A program made the translations under genes and the position numbers. Shown here piece after piece: positions 16,187-25,689 of a DNA stretch of 44,101 nt (within the stretch, counting starts at the first letter, position 1; each line of letters starts with the position of its first letter). Source of the DNA: Rhodococcus sp. (in: high G+C Gram-positive bacteria) (GTDB lineage Bacteria > Actinomycetota > Actinomycetes > Mycobacteriales > Mycobacteriaceae); NCBI GenBank assembly GCA_004211695.1, contig SEEV01000056.1, positions 1 to 44,101 on the forward strand, given 5' to 3'. The notes beneath the pieces are model-generated. The model was not told where the DNA came from. It saw only the letters and a list, made by a program, of their open reading frames with translations, and ran no database searches.

Positions 16187-18298
16187 ATGACCACGACTGG
16201 AAACCATCCGACCTCTTCGAATTCGCGGTGGCGGGTAGGAGCCGACATTGGAGGCACGTTCACCGATGTCATCGCGATCGGGCCGGATGCACAGCTCGTG
16301 CCGATGAAGGTGTTGTCGACGCCTCCCGACTTCGGCACCGGTGTCATCAACGGCGCGGTCGCCGCCCTCGAGCAGGCGGAGGTGGAGCCGTCGGAGGTGG
16401 GCGCGATGTTGCATGCGACCACTGTCGCCACCAATGCGATCTTGGAGATGCAGGGAGCGCGGACGGCGCTGGTCACCACGAAGCGGTTCCGGGATGTCCT
16501 CGAACTCGGCCGCCTACGCCGTCCGGTGCTCTACGACCTGTCGTGGCAGAAGCCCACACCGCTCGCCCGCCGCCGCCACCGGTACGAACTCGATCAGCGC
16601 ATCCACGCCGACGGCCGGATCGAATCCGTCGACAGCGAGGAACTTGCGGCGCTGGCCCGGCAACTACACGAGGACGGCATCGAGGCGGTCGCGGTGTGCC
16701 TGATCAATTCTCACCTCGCTCCCGACGTCGAACGCACTGTCGCAGGTGCGCTGCGTGAGTCACTGCCCGGGGTCTATATCACTGCGTCGGTGGACATTTC
16801 GCCCGAGCCGGGTGAGTTCGAGCGCAGCAGCACCGCCGTGGTCAACTCGTACGTGGGTCCGGTCGTCGAGAGCTACGTGAGCGAACTGGGCCGCACTCTT
16901 CGCGAGCGCGGCATCACCGCCCCGTTCTCGATCATGCAGTCCTCCGGCGGACTCCTCGACGCCGGCGTAGTGGTGGAGCGGCCGGTGCAGATCATCGAAT
17001 CCGGTCCCGCCGCGGGCGTGATCGCCGTGCAGAAGCTGGCGCAGCTCCTCGAACTCGACAGCGTCGTCGCGTTCGACATGGGTGGCACCACCGCGAAGGC
17101 GTCGCTGATCGAGAACGGGCAGCCGTTCGTCGCCAATGACTACGAGGTCGGCGGCGGCATGAACATCACCCGCAGCATGGGCAAGGGCGCCGGTTACACC
17201 GTGCGGGTGCCGTCCATCGACATCGCCGAGGTCGGCGCGGGCGGTGGCAGCATCATCGGTGTCGATCCGGCCGGTGCCCTGCACGTGGGCCCCGAGAGCG
17301 CGAGCTCACGCCCGGGGCCGGCCTGTTACGGACAGGGCGGTGACCGGCCCACCCTCACCGACGCCAACGTCGTCCTCGGCTATCTGAACCCCGCCGCCAT
17401 CGCCGGCGGACGCGTCACCATCGAGCCGGAACTCGCCCGGAAGGTGCTCTCCGCCACCGCCGACCGCCTCGGCACCGAACCGGAATCGGCGGCCCGCGGC
17501 GCCTACGAGGTTGCGATCTCGAGCATGACCAAGGCCGTCAAGGCGGTCACCAGTGAACGCGGCCGCGACCCCCGCGATGCGGTCATGGTCGCCTTCGGCG
17601 GCGCAGGCCCGCTCTACGGCGCAGCCCTGGCCCGCGAGCTGGGAATCGACACCGTCGTCGTTCCCGTGCACACCGGGTTGTTCAGCAGCCTCGGCCTGCT
17701 GGTCGCCGACACCGACTACCAGGTGGTCACCCCATTCCGCGACGACCTCGCCGACGTGGCCGCCCTACGCGAGACGTTCGCCGACCTCACCGCAGCAGTC
17801 ACCGATCACCTGCACACTGCCGGTGACGCCGGCGACATCCAGGTCGAGCGCATCCTCGACATGCGTTATCACGGACAGCGATTCGAACTCCGGATCCCGC
17901 TACCGGACGGTGACGTCGACGACTCTCTGCTCGCCCGGTCGTACGAGCTGTTCCACACCGAGCACCACAAGACCTACGGGCGCTCCGGCAGCGACGACCT
18001 CGTCGAACTGGTCAACCTCCGGGTGCGCGGGTTCGTAGCCAACCCAGTGACCATCGACCAGGCCCTCGCCTTACCATCGGACGATCCGGGCGAGCGCCGC
18101 ACCCGCACGTGCCGATTCGACACCGACGTGGCCACCCCGGTCATCTCCCGCGGCCATCTGAGTACCACCCCCGAACCGGGTCCCCTGGTCATCGAAGACA
18201 TGGACTCGACCACCCTCGTGCCCCCTGGCGCCACCGCATGCATCGATCACTACAACAACATCATCATCAGCTGGACGAATACCGAGGCCACCGCATGA
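16187..18298 (+). CDS. hyuA: Hydantoinase/oxoprolinase family subunit A (HyuA)
   Basis: 703 residues, the usual size of the ATP-binding subunit. The N-terminus has the phosphate-binding VGADIGGTFTDVI motif. HATTVATNAILE and RFRDVLELGRLRRP are family signatures, and FDMGGTTAKASLI is the second phosphate loop of this ASKHA-type fold. With HyuB it hydrolyses a cyclic amide (hydantoin, N-methylhydantoin, 5-oxoproline, or by carboxylation acetone/acetophenone) using ATP. I chose ATG 16187 because CAGGAGCATC precedes it and the protein then begins just before the first motif. It overlaps hyuB by ATGA and is followed by a permease, so a complete uptake and ring-opening unit is present. Confidence 0.92.
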   Translation: MTTTGNHPTSSNSRWRVGADIGGTFTDVIAIGPDAQLVPMKVLSTPPDFGTGVINGAVAALEQAEVEPSEVGAMLHATTVATNAILEMQGARTALVTTKRFRDVLELGRLRRPVLYDLSWQKPTPLARRRHRYELDQRIHADGRIESVDSEELAALARQLHEDGIEAVAVCLINSHLAPDVERTVAGALRESLPGVYITASVDISPEPGEFERSSTAVVNSYVGPVVESYVSELGRTLRERGITAPFSIMQSSGGLLDAGVVVERPVQIIESGPAAGVIAVQKLAQLLELDSVVAFDMGGTTAKASLIENGQPFVANDYEVGGGMNITRSMGKGAGYTVRVPSIDIAEVGAGGGSIIGVDPAGALHVGPESASSRPGPACYGQGGDRPTLTDANVVLGYLNPAAIAGGRVTIEPELARKVLSATADRLGTEPESAARGAYEVAISSMTKAVKAVTSERGRDPRDAVMVAFGGAGPLYGAALARELGIDTVVVPVHTGLFSSLGLLVADTDYQVVTPFRDDLADVAALRETFADLTAAVTDHLHTAGDAGDIQVERILDMRYHGQRFELRIPLPDGDVDDSLLARSYELFHTEHHKTYGRSGSDDLVELVNLRVRGFVANPVTIDQALALPSDDPGERRTRTCRFDTDVATPVISRGHLSTTPEPGPLVIEDMDSTTLVPPGATACIDHYNNIIISWTNTEATA

Positions 18299-20025
18299 GC
18301 ACCAACGTCATCCGCGACGCAGCCACCTTCGAAGTCTTCCGCAACGCCGTCACCGGCCTCGCCGACGAGATGGCAATCACCATCCTGCGGACCGCGCATT
18401 CCCAGATCGTCGCCTCCAGCATGGACTTCTCCGCAGCACTGTGCGACGCCGACGGCCGGATCATCGCCCAGGCCAACACCTGCCCGGTACACCTCGGATC
18501 TATCCCCGATGCCATGACGGCGGTCCTGGACGAGTTCGGCGACACCATCACCGACGGCGACGTCTACCTCCTCAACGACCCCGACCGCGGCGGCATGCAC
18601 CTGCCCGACATCTTCGCCGTCGCTCCGGTCTTCACTGGCGACGAGCTTCTCGGGTTCGCCGTCACCGTCGTCAACCACACCGACGTCGGCGGATGGGCCG
18701 CCGGCTCCATGGCCGTGCAGTCCACCAGCATCTTCGGTGAAGGAGTCCAGATTCCGCCGTCCCGGTTCGTCACCGCCGGAACCGTCAACGACACCTTCTT
18801 CAACCTGATTCTCCGCAACGTCCGCGAACCAGAGATGCTGCGCGGTGATCTCGAATCCCAGCTCGCCGCCTGTCACGCCGCCAGCGAAGGCATCCGGGAA
18901 CTCGCCGGAAAGTACGGGATCGACGAGTATCGGCGGCTGACGGACGAACTCCTCAACTACTCCGAAGCCCTCGTCCGGGCAGCCCTCGAGCAGGCCCCCG
19001 ACGGCGTCTACCGGTTCGACGACGTCATCGACGACGACGGACTCGGATCCGGTTCCATCCCGTTCAAGGTCGAGGTCACGATCGACCGCAGCAACATCAC
19101 CTTCGACTTCACCGGCTCGTCGCCACAGGTACCGTCGGCGCTCAACGCCACCGCATCCTTCACCCGGTCCGCGTCCTACGCCTCCCTGCAGGGGGCTCTG
19201 GGCTCCGACATCCCCGCCAACAGCGGCTTCTACCGGCCCTTCACCTTCGTCATTCCCGAGGCGTCCATCCTCAACGCCCAGCGTCCCGCCGCCCGCGGCG
19301 CCCGCGGTCTGGTCGCCTACCGCATCATCGACACCGTCCTCGGCGCTCTCGCCCCCGCATTCCCCCGAGGAGTCCCCGCCGCGGGAGACGGCGGCCCGAA
19401 CTCCGTCGCGGTCGGCGTCACCGAACCCGACGGGTCCTCGATCATCCTCTGGGACATTCTCTGCGGATCCTGGGGAGCCACCGCACACGGAGACGGCAAC
19501 GACGGCATCAGCCCCCTCGGAGCCAATCTCGCCAACACGCCGATCGAAGAACTCGAAAAGTCCGGGCACATCCGCATCGATGGATACGGCTACCTCCCCG
19601 ACACGGGCGGCGCCGGCCGATACCGCGGAGGAGTGTCGACCTACCGCGACATGACCGTGCTCAGCGACTCCGCCACCGTGCAGATCCGCTCTGACCGCCG
19701 CACAGCCCTGCCCTACGGACTCCGCGGCGGCCGACCCGGATCGCCCTCGGCGAACATCCTCGGACACGGCGGGCCCGACGAGAAACTCCTGCCCGCCAAA
19801 CCGCATCTGACGGTCACCGCCGGCAGCCGGCACCGCCAGATCACCGCCGGTGGAGGCGGATACGGCAACCCGCTTCACCGCGACCCGCAGCGCGTCCTCG
19901 ACGATGTCCTCGACGGCAAAGTCACCATCGGCGGCGCCCTACGCGACTACGGCGTCGTCCTCGACCCCACCGGAACCCGCGTCCTCGAGCAAGAGACCAC
20001 GGACGCCCGAACAGCGCGTCCCTAG
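18295..20025 (+). CDS. hyuB: Hydantoinase/oxoprolinase family subunit B (HyuB)
   Basis: 576 residues. It opens with DAATFEVFRNAVTGLADEMA and AHSQIVASSMDFSAALCDA, continues with HLGSIPDAM and YLLNDPDRGGMHLPDI, and ends with TAGGGGYGNPLHR: the hallmarks of the B subunit. HyuA and HyuB form the active complex, and the B subunit carries the catalytic metal-binding region in the related acetophenone and acetone carboxylases. The start is the ATG in the ATGA overlap with hyuA, which implies coupled translation in equal amounts. No truncation or frame problem is visible. Confidence 0.92.
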   Translation: MSTNVIRDAATFEVFRNAVTGLADEMAITILRTAHSQIVASSMDFSAALCDADGRIIAQANTCPVHLGSIPDAMTAVLDEFGDTITDGDVYLLNDPDRGGMHLPDIFAVAPVFTGDELLGFAVTVVNHTDVGGWAAGSMAVQSTSIFGEGVQIPPSRFVTAGTVNDTFFNLILRNVREPEMLRGDLESQLAACHAASEGIRELAGKYGIDEYRRLTDELLNYSEALVRAALEQAPDGVYRFDDVIDDDGLGSGSIPFKVEVTIDRSNITFDFTGSSPQVPSALNATASFTRSASYASLQGALGSDIPANSGFYRPFTFVIPEASILNAQRPAARGARGLVAYRIIDTVLGALAPAFPRGVPAAGDGGPNSVAVGVTEPDGSSIILWDILCGSWGATAHGDGNDGISPLGANLANTPIEELEKSGHIRIDGYGYLPDTGGAGRYRGGVSTYRDMTVLSDSATVQIRSDRRTALPYGLRGGRPGSPSANILGHGGPDEKLLPAKPHLTVTAGSRHRQITAGGGGYGNPLHRDPQRVLDDVLDGKVTIGGALRDYGVVLDPTGTRVLEQETTDARTARP

Positions 20026-20155
20026 CTGGTCCCCACGCGGTCGGCGGCGGCGCGACGCCCACGACGGCGCCGCCTCCGACCGCCCCAGACTTCCCCACCT
20101 GATCTCTTTCACCAACACACCTGACCCCGTCCCTTCCTCTCGAAAGGCCACCGCC

Positions 20156-21523
20156 ATGACCAATGGCAGTGCAGCACCCGCCCTCGACGCCGCCGCCGAG
20201 CACCGCATGTGGCGCAAGATCGGCATCCGCATCCTGCCCCTGGTGGGTATCGCGTACGTCATCAGCTACATCGACCGGGCCAACCTCGGCTACATCGCCA
20301 AACCGATGTCCGCCGACCTGTCGATGACCTCTGCCCAGCTCGGTTTGGCCGCGGGCTTGTTCTTCCTCGGCTACATCCTCGTCGAAGTCCCCAGCAACAT
20401 GGCGTTGCGCCGCTTCGGTGCCCGGCTGTGGATCTCCCGCATCATCATCACCTGGGGCATCGTCACCGCGATCACCGGTGCGGTGCACTCGGCCACCCAG
20501 CTCTACATCGCCCGCTTGGCGCTCGGATTCGCCGAAGCAGGACTCGCCGCCGGTATCCTGCTCTATCTGACCTTCTGGTTCCCGAAGAAACAACGCGCAT
20601 GGGCGATGTCGACCTTCTTCCTCATGATCCCGATCTCCGGCATCATCGGTGCCCCGATCGCCGCGGCACTGCTCAAATGGGGCGGTAGCCTCCTCGGCAT
20701 CGCCGGATGGCGGTCGCTGTTCGTCGTCGAAGGCCTGCTGACGGTCGTCATCGGGCTGATCATCCTCGCAGCGCTGCCGAACCGGCCCAGTGCCGCGAAA
20801 TGGCTGACCGCACAGGAGAAAGCCCACATCTCCGCGGTGCTCGATACCGAGGTCGCCCAACAGGTCGAACACGGGGCGGCCACCGGAATGCGAGAGGCGC
20901 TGCTCGACAAGAAGGTCTGGGCATTGGCAGTGGCCTTCTTCGGCATCGTCTTCGGGCTCTACCCGATCGCCTTCTTCCTGCCCACCATGATCGACAACTT
21001 CCAGGACTCCCTCGGATCGGCCAACGTGTCGAGCGTGCTGCTCGCCGCGATTCCCTCCGCCTTCGCCATCGTCACCATGGTGATCTGGTCGAAGATCGCC
21101 ATCCGGAAGTCGGCGGTCTTCTCCACCACCGTCCCGATGGCCGTCGGCGCTGTCGGCCTGCTCACCGCCACCTTCACCCACAACGGGGTCCTGTTCATCG
21201 TCGCGGTGTGCCTGAGCGTCGCCGGCATCTACACCGCCATGCCCCAGTTCTGGCGCATCCCCGCCCTCAGCCTGACCGGTGCCGCCGCGGCGGCCGGAAT
21301 CGCCCTGATCAATTCCGTCAGCAACCTCAGCGGATTCATCGGCCCGTACATGACCGGGTACATCGAAACCCGCACCGGCAGTTACACCTACGCACTCCTC
21401 ACGATCGCGGTCATCATGATCGTCGGTATGATCATCTTGCTGACCGTCGGGCGCCGAGCCGAGCAGGTCGGAGCCGCCGACGCCACCCACAACCAGCCCG
21501 ATGTGACCACGGGGGTGAAATGA
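20156..21523 (+). CDS. MFS permease of the anion:cation symporter (ACS) type
   Basis: 455 residues with 12 predicted membrane helices. ILPLVGIAYVISYIDRANLGY is the first helix typical of the ACS family (phthalate, tartrate and glucarate porters), followed by LGYILVEVPSNMALRRFGARL and a long central loop near residue 210. It should bring in an organic acid anion. Start ATG 20156 gives the correct N-terminus; CGAAAGG lies upstream. It sits in the hyu operon, 130 bp after hyuB, and overlaps the next gene by ATGA, so it most likely imports the operon's substrate. Confidence 0.88.
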   Translation: MTNGSAAPALDAAAEHRMWRKIGIRILPLVGIAYVISYIDRANLGYIAKPMSADLSMTSAQLGLAAGLFFLGYILVEVPSNMALRRFGARLWISRIIITWGIVTAITGAVHSATQLYIARLALGFAEAGLAAGILLYLTFWFPKKQRAWAMSTFFLMIPISGIIGAPIAAALLKWGGSLLGIAGWRSLFVVEGLLTVVIGLIILAALPNRPSAAKWLTAQEKAHISAVLDTEVAQQVEHGAATGMREALLDKKVWALAVAFFGIVFGLYPIAFFLPTMIDNFQDSLGSANVSSVLLAAIPSAFAIVTMVIWSKIAIRKSAVFSTTVPMAVGAVGLLTATFTHNGVLFIVAVCLSVAGIYTAMPQFWRIPALSLTGAAAAAGIALINSVSNLSGFIGPYMTGYIETRTGSYTYALLTIAVIMIVGMIILLTVGRRAEQVGAADATHNQPDVTTGVK

Positions 21524-22104
21524 CCACCGCACAGCGCACCGCGCTGATCATCGGCGACATGCAAACCGGGATCCTCGCGAACTTTCCCTTCGCCGAACGA
21601 GTGCTTCCCGGCATCGCCGCCACCCTCCCGGCCGCGCGCCGGCGAGGAGTGGACATCATCTACCTGCGAGCCGGACTGCGGCCGACCCCCGACGACATCG
21701 GAGACGGCAACACCCTCTTCCGCAAGTTCTTCGACCTCGGCGACCTTTTCCACGAAACCTCCCCCCACACCGACGTCGACCCCCGCATCGCCCCGGCACC
21801 CACAGACACCGTCGTACTCAAACGCCGCACCAGCGGTTTCGCGCACACCGACCTCGACCTGGTGTTGCGCACCCGCGGCATCACCGAGTTCGCCATCTGC
21901 GGAGTCGCCACCGGCGCCATGATCGCCGCCACCGCATACGCTGCGGCCGATCTCGACTACGGTGTCACCGTCCTGCGTGACCTCTGCGCCGACGACAACG
22001 ACGACATCCATACCTTCCTCTGCGACCACCTCTTCCCCAGCCGTGGCATGACCGTCACCACCGCCGCCGCCTGGCTCGACAACCCCACCGCGCAACAGCA
22101 CTGA
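21520..22104 (+). CDS. Isochorismatase/cysteine-hydrolase-fold protein lacking the usual cysteine
   Basis: 194 residues with the isochorismatase-like fold: ALIIGDMQTG (the acidic residue), VVLKRRTSGF (lysine near 104), and ICGVATGAMIAATAYAAADL. In nicotinamidase and N-carbamoylsarcosine amidase the third element is GV-T--C, with the nucleophilic cysteine; here that place is methionine (GVATGAM). It belongs to the branch that usually reads GIATSGVV and also lacks the cysteine. A simple cysteine-dependent amidase role is therefore doubtful. Operon position after the permease (ATGA overlap) suggests it handles a hydantoin/lactam breakdown product. Confidence 0.8.
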   Translation: MTTAQRTALIIGDMQTGILANFPFAERVLPGIAATLPAARRRGVDIIYLRAGLRPTPDDIGDGNTLFRKFFDLGDLFHETSPHTDVDPRIAPAPTDTVVLKRRTSGFAHTDLDLVLRTRGITEFAICGVATGAMIAATAYAAADLDYGVTVLRDLCADDNDDIHTFLCDHLFPSRGMTVTTAAAWLDNPTAQQH

Positions 22105-22109
22105 CCCTG

Positions 22110-22673
22110 ATGACACCGAACACAGCCCCCGCCCCCAACACCGCCGTCACGACGTCGGTCACCCGCCGAATCCCACACGGATCCGAACATGACTTCCTCA
22201 CCTGGACAGAGCGGGGAATCGCTCTTGCACAACGATATCCGGGATTCCTGGGCGGGGGCTGGCTCCGCTCGCCGACCGACCCCGACCACTACCACATCGT
22301 CTACCGATTCCGATCCCACCATGACCTCGACCGTTGGCTCACCAGCGGCGACCGCCGCAGCTGGGCAGAGGGCGCGCCGCACACGGCAACAGACACCACC
22401 ACCACCCGGCTGACGGGAGTGGAAGGGTGGTTCGACCACCGGCCCGCTCACGCACCGGTACCCCGGTGGAAACAGACGACCACCATCTGGCTGGGCTTCT
22501 GCCCACTCAGCCTGCTGCTGAACTACCTCCTGGTGCCACACCTCGCAGCGTGGCACGTCATCCCCCGAACCATTGTCGTCAGCACGCTGTGCACGCCGGC
22601 CATGACCTATCTGGTGCTGCCCGTTCTGACGAGACGGCTCAAGCCGTGGTTGACCGCCACCCCGAAAAGCTGA
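22110..22673 (+). CDS. ABM-domain protein with two C-terminal membrane helices
   Basis: 187 residues. Residues 15-105 resemble the antibiotic-biosynthesis-monooxygenase (ABM) ferredoxin-like domain (FLTWTERGIALAQRYPGFLG, HYHIVYRFRSHHDLDRWLTS). Two hydrophobic helices follow (ATTIWLGF-like stretch at about 125-145 and a second at 150-172), as in the membrane-anchored ABM proteins common in actinobacteria. The role of these is unknown; ABM domains degrade haem, oxidise quinones or act as sensors. It starts 5 bp after the preceding stop, so it is likely the last gene of the hyu operon. Confidence 0.75.
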   Translation: MTPNTAPAPNTAVTTSVTRRIPHGSEHDFLTWTERGIALAQRYPGFLGGGWLRSPTDPDHYHIVYRFRSHHDLDRWLTSGDRRSWAEGAPHTATDTTTTRLTGVEGWFDHRPAHAPVPRWKQTTTIWLGFCPLSLLLNYLLVPHLAAWHVIPRTIVVSTLCTPAMTYLVLPVLTRRLKPWLTATPKS

Positions 22674-22725
22674 ACGCTACGGCCAGCGCACCATTCGAGC
22701 CCGCACCGGATACCCGAAGCCCACC

Positions 22726-23067
22726 ATGAACTCAGACCACACCACGACAACCCCCGCCCCAGGAAACCGTGAGCTCCCCGTCACCGACCAGGTGCGAAGC
22801 TACCGAGACCTGCGACTACGACGACAACGAGACAAGAAAGCACGCTCGAAACACCGCCGCCAACTGAGCGAGCACGACATCATCATCGGCTTCGCGCAGA
22901 AATGGTTGCCCTTCGGTGGTGCACCCGACGACGAAATCTTCCAGCAGTTCGGCATGAACAGACACCGATACATCGACCTGCTCTGGGCCACCGTGCACGA
23001 AACCTGCTGTGAACCACACCTCGCTGCACAACTCGCCGACACCTACCCTCCCAATACACGCCCATGA
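22726..23067 (+). CDS. DUF3263-like small basic protein
   Basis: 113 residues. A lysine/arginine-rich stretch (YRDLRLRRQRDKKARSKHRR) precedes a helical domain LSEHDIIIGFAQKWLPFGG...IFQQFGMNRHRYIDLLW. Its pattern (E-IL-FE--W---GA-E--I---FGMS--RY---L) resembles the actinobacterial DUF3263 helix-turn-helix-like proteins. Function unknown, possibly nucleic-acid binding. It overlaps the next small gene by ATGA. Family assignment is from motif memory only. Confidence 0.55.
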   Translation: MNSDHTTTTPAPGNRELPVTDQVRSYRDLRLRRQRDKKARSKHRRQLSEHDIIIGFAQKWLPFGGAPDDEIFQQFGMNRHRYIDLLWATVHETCCEPHLAAQLADTYPPNTRP

Positions 23068-23357
23068 CCGACCGAACCGCAATGGCGGCGACACCCACCG
23101 ACTACGACGCCCCACTCACCCATGCTCGTACCACGGCGGCCTTCGAAGTCACGGCGCTGACCCCTCTCCTGCAGGAGGAATCAACCCCGAGGCGCCGCAC
23201 GTACCTCAGCAGGCTCCGCGAACTCACCCACACCACGCTCGTGCAACTCGACACGATGGCGCCCCACGAATCCTCGGCAGCACATCGGCATGCGCTATGG
23301 AGAAGGCTGCCCGGGAAAACGTTACCTGCATCGCTTTCTCGGATGAGAGGAAACTGA
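23064..23357 (+). CDS. Small hypothetical protein
   Basis: 97 residues, coupled to the preceding gene by an ATGA overlap. It contains a predicted amphipathic helix region (TAAFEVTALTPLLQEE) and a basic segment (RRTYLSRLRELTHTTLVQL). No family is recognised. The coupling and coding-type codon use are the main support that it is real. Confidence 0.45.
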   Translation: MTDRTAMAATPTDYDAPLTHARTTAAFEVTALTPLLQEESTPRRRTYLSRLRELTHTTLVQLDTMAPHESSAAHRHALWRRLPGKTLPASLSRMRGN

Positions 23358-24010
23358 TACTGCAACAACGGTCTTCGCAGAATCTGACCTCAACAGGTTC
23401 CGGGTGCTTCGCACATTGGCGCCCCCTCGACGCAGCCCACCATTCGAACCCTTGTCGGACACCAGCGCCAGCCTGCTCCTCAGCCCCAGCTGGCGACACG
23501 ATTTTGCCATGCATACCTTCGGGTTCGCACCGCACGTGGAGAGGCTGTGCGCCGAAGGCACACGCTCACAGATGAATCCGTCAAGTCTGAGGCTTGTGCA
23601 GCGGATTCGCGGGCAGGTGCACGTCGCCGGTAGGTGACCGCCACGCTATGACATTGCTCATTTCTCGCAGCGTGTTCCTTGGTCGACGGCCTCAACTGAC
23701 CCCACTGATCAGTTGAGGCGACGACTGTTGACCTAGGTGTAATCCATAGACAGGGTCCTGGTCGCGCTGGCGGAGACGCCGGCAGCACCAGGCCAGATCC
23801 TGCCATTACCGAACCCGCGAACACGTCTCATAAGTGCCGTTGCAGTACTACCGGGGCTGCGCCCCAGCCCGACGAGTCGTGTGGCGGCGGGCTGCGGTCG
23901 GGGGCCCCGGCCGGTCGGGGTGATGACCCTGGTCGACGTCGTCGATCGGGTGTATGAACCGTCGTAGCGGTTGGTTGGCCTGCTGGCCGCCCGATCGTCC
24001 GGAGCTCATC
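23358..24010. other. Non-coding gap between the hyu block and mobile-element debris
   Basis: No recognisable gene in any frame. It contains the stem-loop at 23689-23719 listed separately. The right-hand 180 bases (about 23828-24010) probably belong to the upstream region of the decayed mobile gene that follows. Confidence 0.4.
23689..23719. terminator. Stem-loop with 11-bp perfect arms
   Basis: GCCTCAACTGA (23689-23699) pairs with TCAGTTGAGGC (23709-23719) around a 9-nt loop. There is no T-tract. It lies 330 bp after the last small gene; terminator or a mobile-element end are both possible. Confidence 0.4.
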
Positions 24011-24776
24011 ATGACCATACCGCGCAGCGTCGCCGATGTGCTGACCACGCGCACGCTCTTCGATGTGGAGTGCATCGACCGGATGTACCTCAACGTCGAC
24101 GTTCCGGGGCTGCAATACGCGCCGAGTCTGGTCGCCTACGTGCACCGACAACTCGGGTTGCCGGTCGCCTCGACCGCCCCGTTGGCGAGGATCACCGACC
24201 GCTTCTCGGCGGCGGTGCACCGCTTCGCCGACACCCGACACATCCCGTGGGTCGACTTCGTCAAGGGTCAGCGCAAGGACGACGTCATGCACGAGCACCT
24301 GCAGCACTTCACCGCGGCCGAGGGAGTGGTGTTCGTCGGACGGGCGCAGGAGAAGACCCCGTTGTTCCGCACCGAGAAACGCCGCGACGCCCTCGCCGTC
24401 GTCACCGGCCCCGTCACCACCGCCACCGGCACCCGCGTCCCGGGCTTGCGGTTCGCCGACCAGCGCAGCCACGCCCTGCTCTCCGCACTGCTGGTCTTCC
24501 GGCTGCACCCGAACGGCTTCACCAACAAGGACCTGCGCACCCTCACCGGCGAGCCGCAACCTCATCGTCCGCATCGAGGGCACCCATCGTTACCGCGTCA
24601 CCAACCACGGACTCGACACCGCGAAGTTCCTCACCTGTGTCCACGGCCGGGTCCTGCGCACCGGCCTGGCCGAACTCGCCACCCCGACAACCACTCCCGG
24701 TCGCCTGCGATCGGCCGCCACCACGTATTGCAACGCTGTCGATACCCTCACCGGGACAGCGCAACTCGCAGCCTGA
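24011..24776 (+). pseudogene. Internally deleted actinobacterial mobile-element-associated gene
   Basis: The first 120 codons (SVADVL...FDVECIDRMYLNV, LQYAPSLVAYVHRQLGLP, HIPWVDFVKGQRKDDV, then EKTPLFRTEKRRDA) match the N-terminus of a 500-650-residue actinobacterial family that I recall from mobile regions. The frame then jumps directly to its C-terminal part (GTRVPGLRFADQRSHALLSA, NGFTNKDLRTLTGE). A second break and frameshift near 24556 leads to IEGTHRYRVTNHGLDTAKFL and the terminus. The middle few hundred residues are missing, so this is a dead copy. The biochemical role of the family is not known to me. Confidence 0.6.
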
Positions 24777-24880
24777 AACACCAAGCCGTCGAACGTGACC
24801 CGAACACCACAAACTTGACCCCAAAATCCGGCTACGCCATCTTTAGCTACCTAGACGGTATGGGGTGGCTGGGGCCTCGC

Positions 24881-25286
24881 TCACATGTGAACGTGGGTTG
24901 CCGACAGGAATGTGGTCCTGGCCGGATCCGGAACCGGTGGGGCCGATTTGTCCGCGATCGTGGTGCGCTTGCTGCGTCGCAGGTGCCGGCCCACGACGTG
25001 GTGGATCCGCATCAGCCGGGTCACCCGTTTGCGGTTGATCTTGCGCCCGCGGGACTGGAGTTCGGCATGCACCCGCGGGGCGCCGTAGGCGCTGCGGTGC
25101 TCGGCATGGATGGCGCGGATCTCGGCCACAGTCATGGCCTCCTCTGTCTCGCGCTCGACTCGGGACGGCTCGGTGGCCAGGTGCTTGTAGTAACCGGACC
25201 GGGAGGTCCCGAGCACCCGGCACAGTCGCTGCACGGAAGAACTCGGCACGATGAGCGGAGATGAAGTCCCAGCGGCGGGTCTTCAC
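24881..25286 (-). pseudogene. IS3-family orfB, N-terminal part only
   Basis: It starts at GTG 25286 (KTRRWDFISAHRAE), shifts frame near 25250, then continues SVQRLCRVLGTSRSGYYKHL, IRAIHAEHRSAYGAPRVHAEL and RVTRLMRIHHVVGRHLRR. This is the HTH_21 domain of IS3-type transposases. The integrase core with the D, D and E residues is missing. Confidence 0.75.
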
Positions 25287-25605
25287 TTCACCTCCTTCGC
25301 GAAATACGCGGCTGCCCGGTGCAGAATCTCCGTTCGAGCTGCCATTCCTTCTCCGCACCGCGTAGCCGAGCATTCTCTGCCCACAGACGCGCGAGCTCGT
25401 CCGTTTCGGTCTCACCACCGGCGGTGCCGTGGTCCTCCGAGCGTGCATTGCGGGCGGTGTCCTTGCGGACCCACGTTCGCAGTGTCTTCCCACTGATCCC
25501 CAGAGCCGCGGCGACGGCCGCGTATGTGCGTTTCCCTTCGGCTGCTCGGTACAGCGCGACAGCATCCGTCCGGAACTCCTCCGGATACAGCGACTGACGT
25601 CCCAC
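25283..25605 (-). pseudogene. IS3-family orfA, frameshifted
   Basis: From GTG 25605 the frame reads GRQSLYPEEFRTDAVALYRA, AAALGISGKTLRTWVRKD and an ENARLRGAEKEWQLER leucine-zipper-like stretch, the transposase OrfA helix-turn-helix. The conserved end ILHRAAAYFAKEVK occurs in another frame, so one base was lost or gained near 25315. It ends at TGA 25283, overlapping orfB by four bases. Confidence 0.7.
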
Positions 25606-25689
25606 CTCGACATCCCCTCGGCACAGCCCCGCGACGAGGGGCGAAGTGTCGGTGGCTCGGGTGCACAGTGTGAGCGGACATGGATCAAT

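Noticed and set aside
18250..19878. Minus-strand open frame of 542 codons
   Set aside because: Antisense of hyuB, composed mainly of Gly, Val, Asp and Glu; a mirror effect of GC-rich codons.
19922..21532. Minus-strand open frame of 536 codons
   Set aside because: Antisense of the MFS permease; no recognisable motif.
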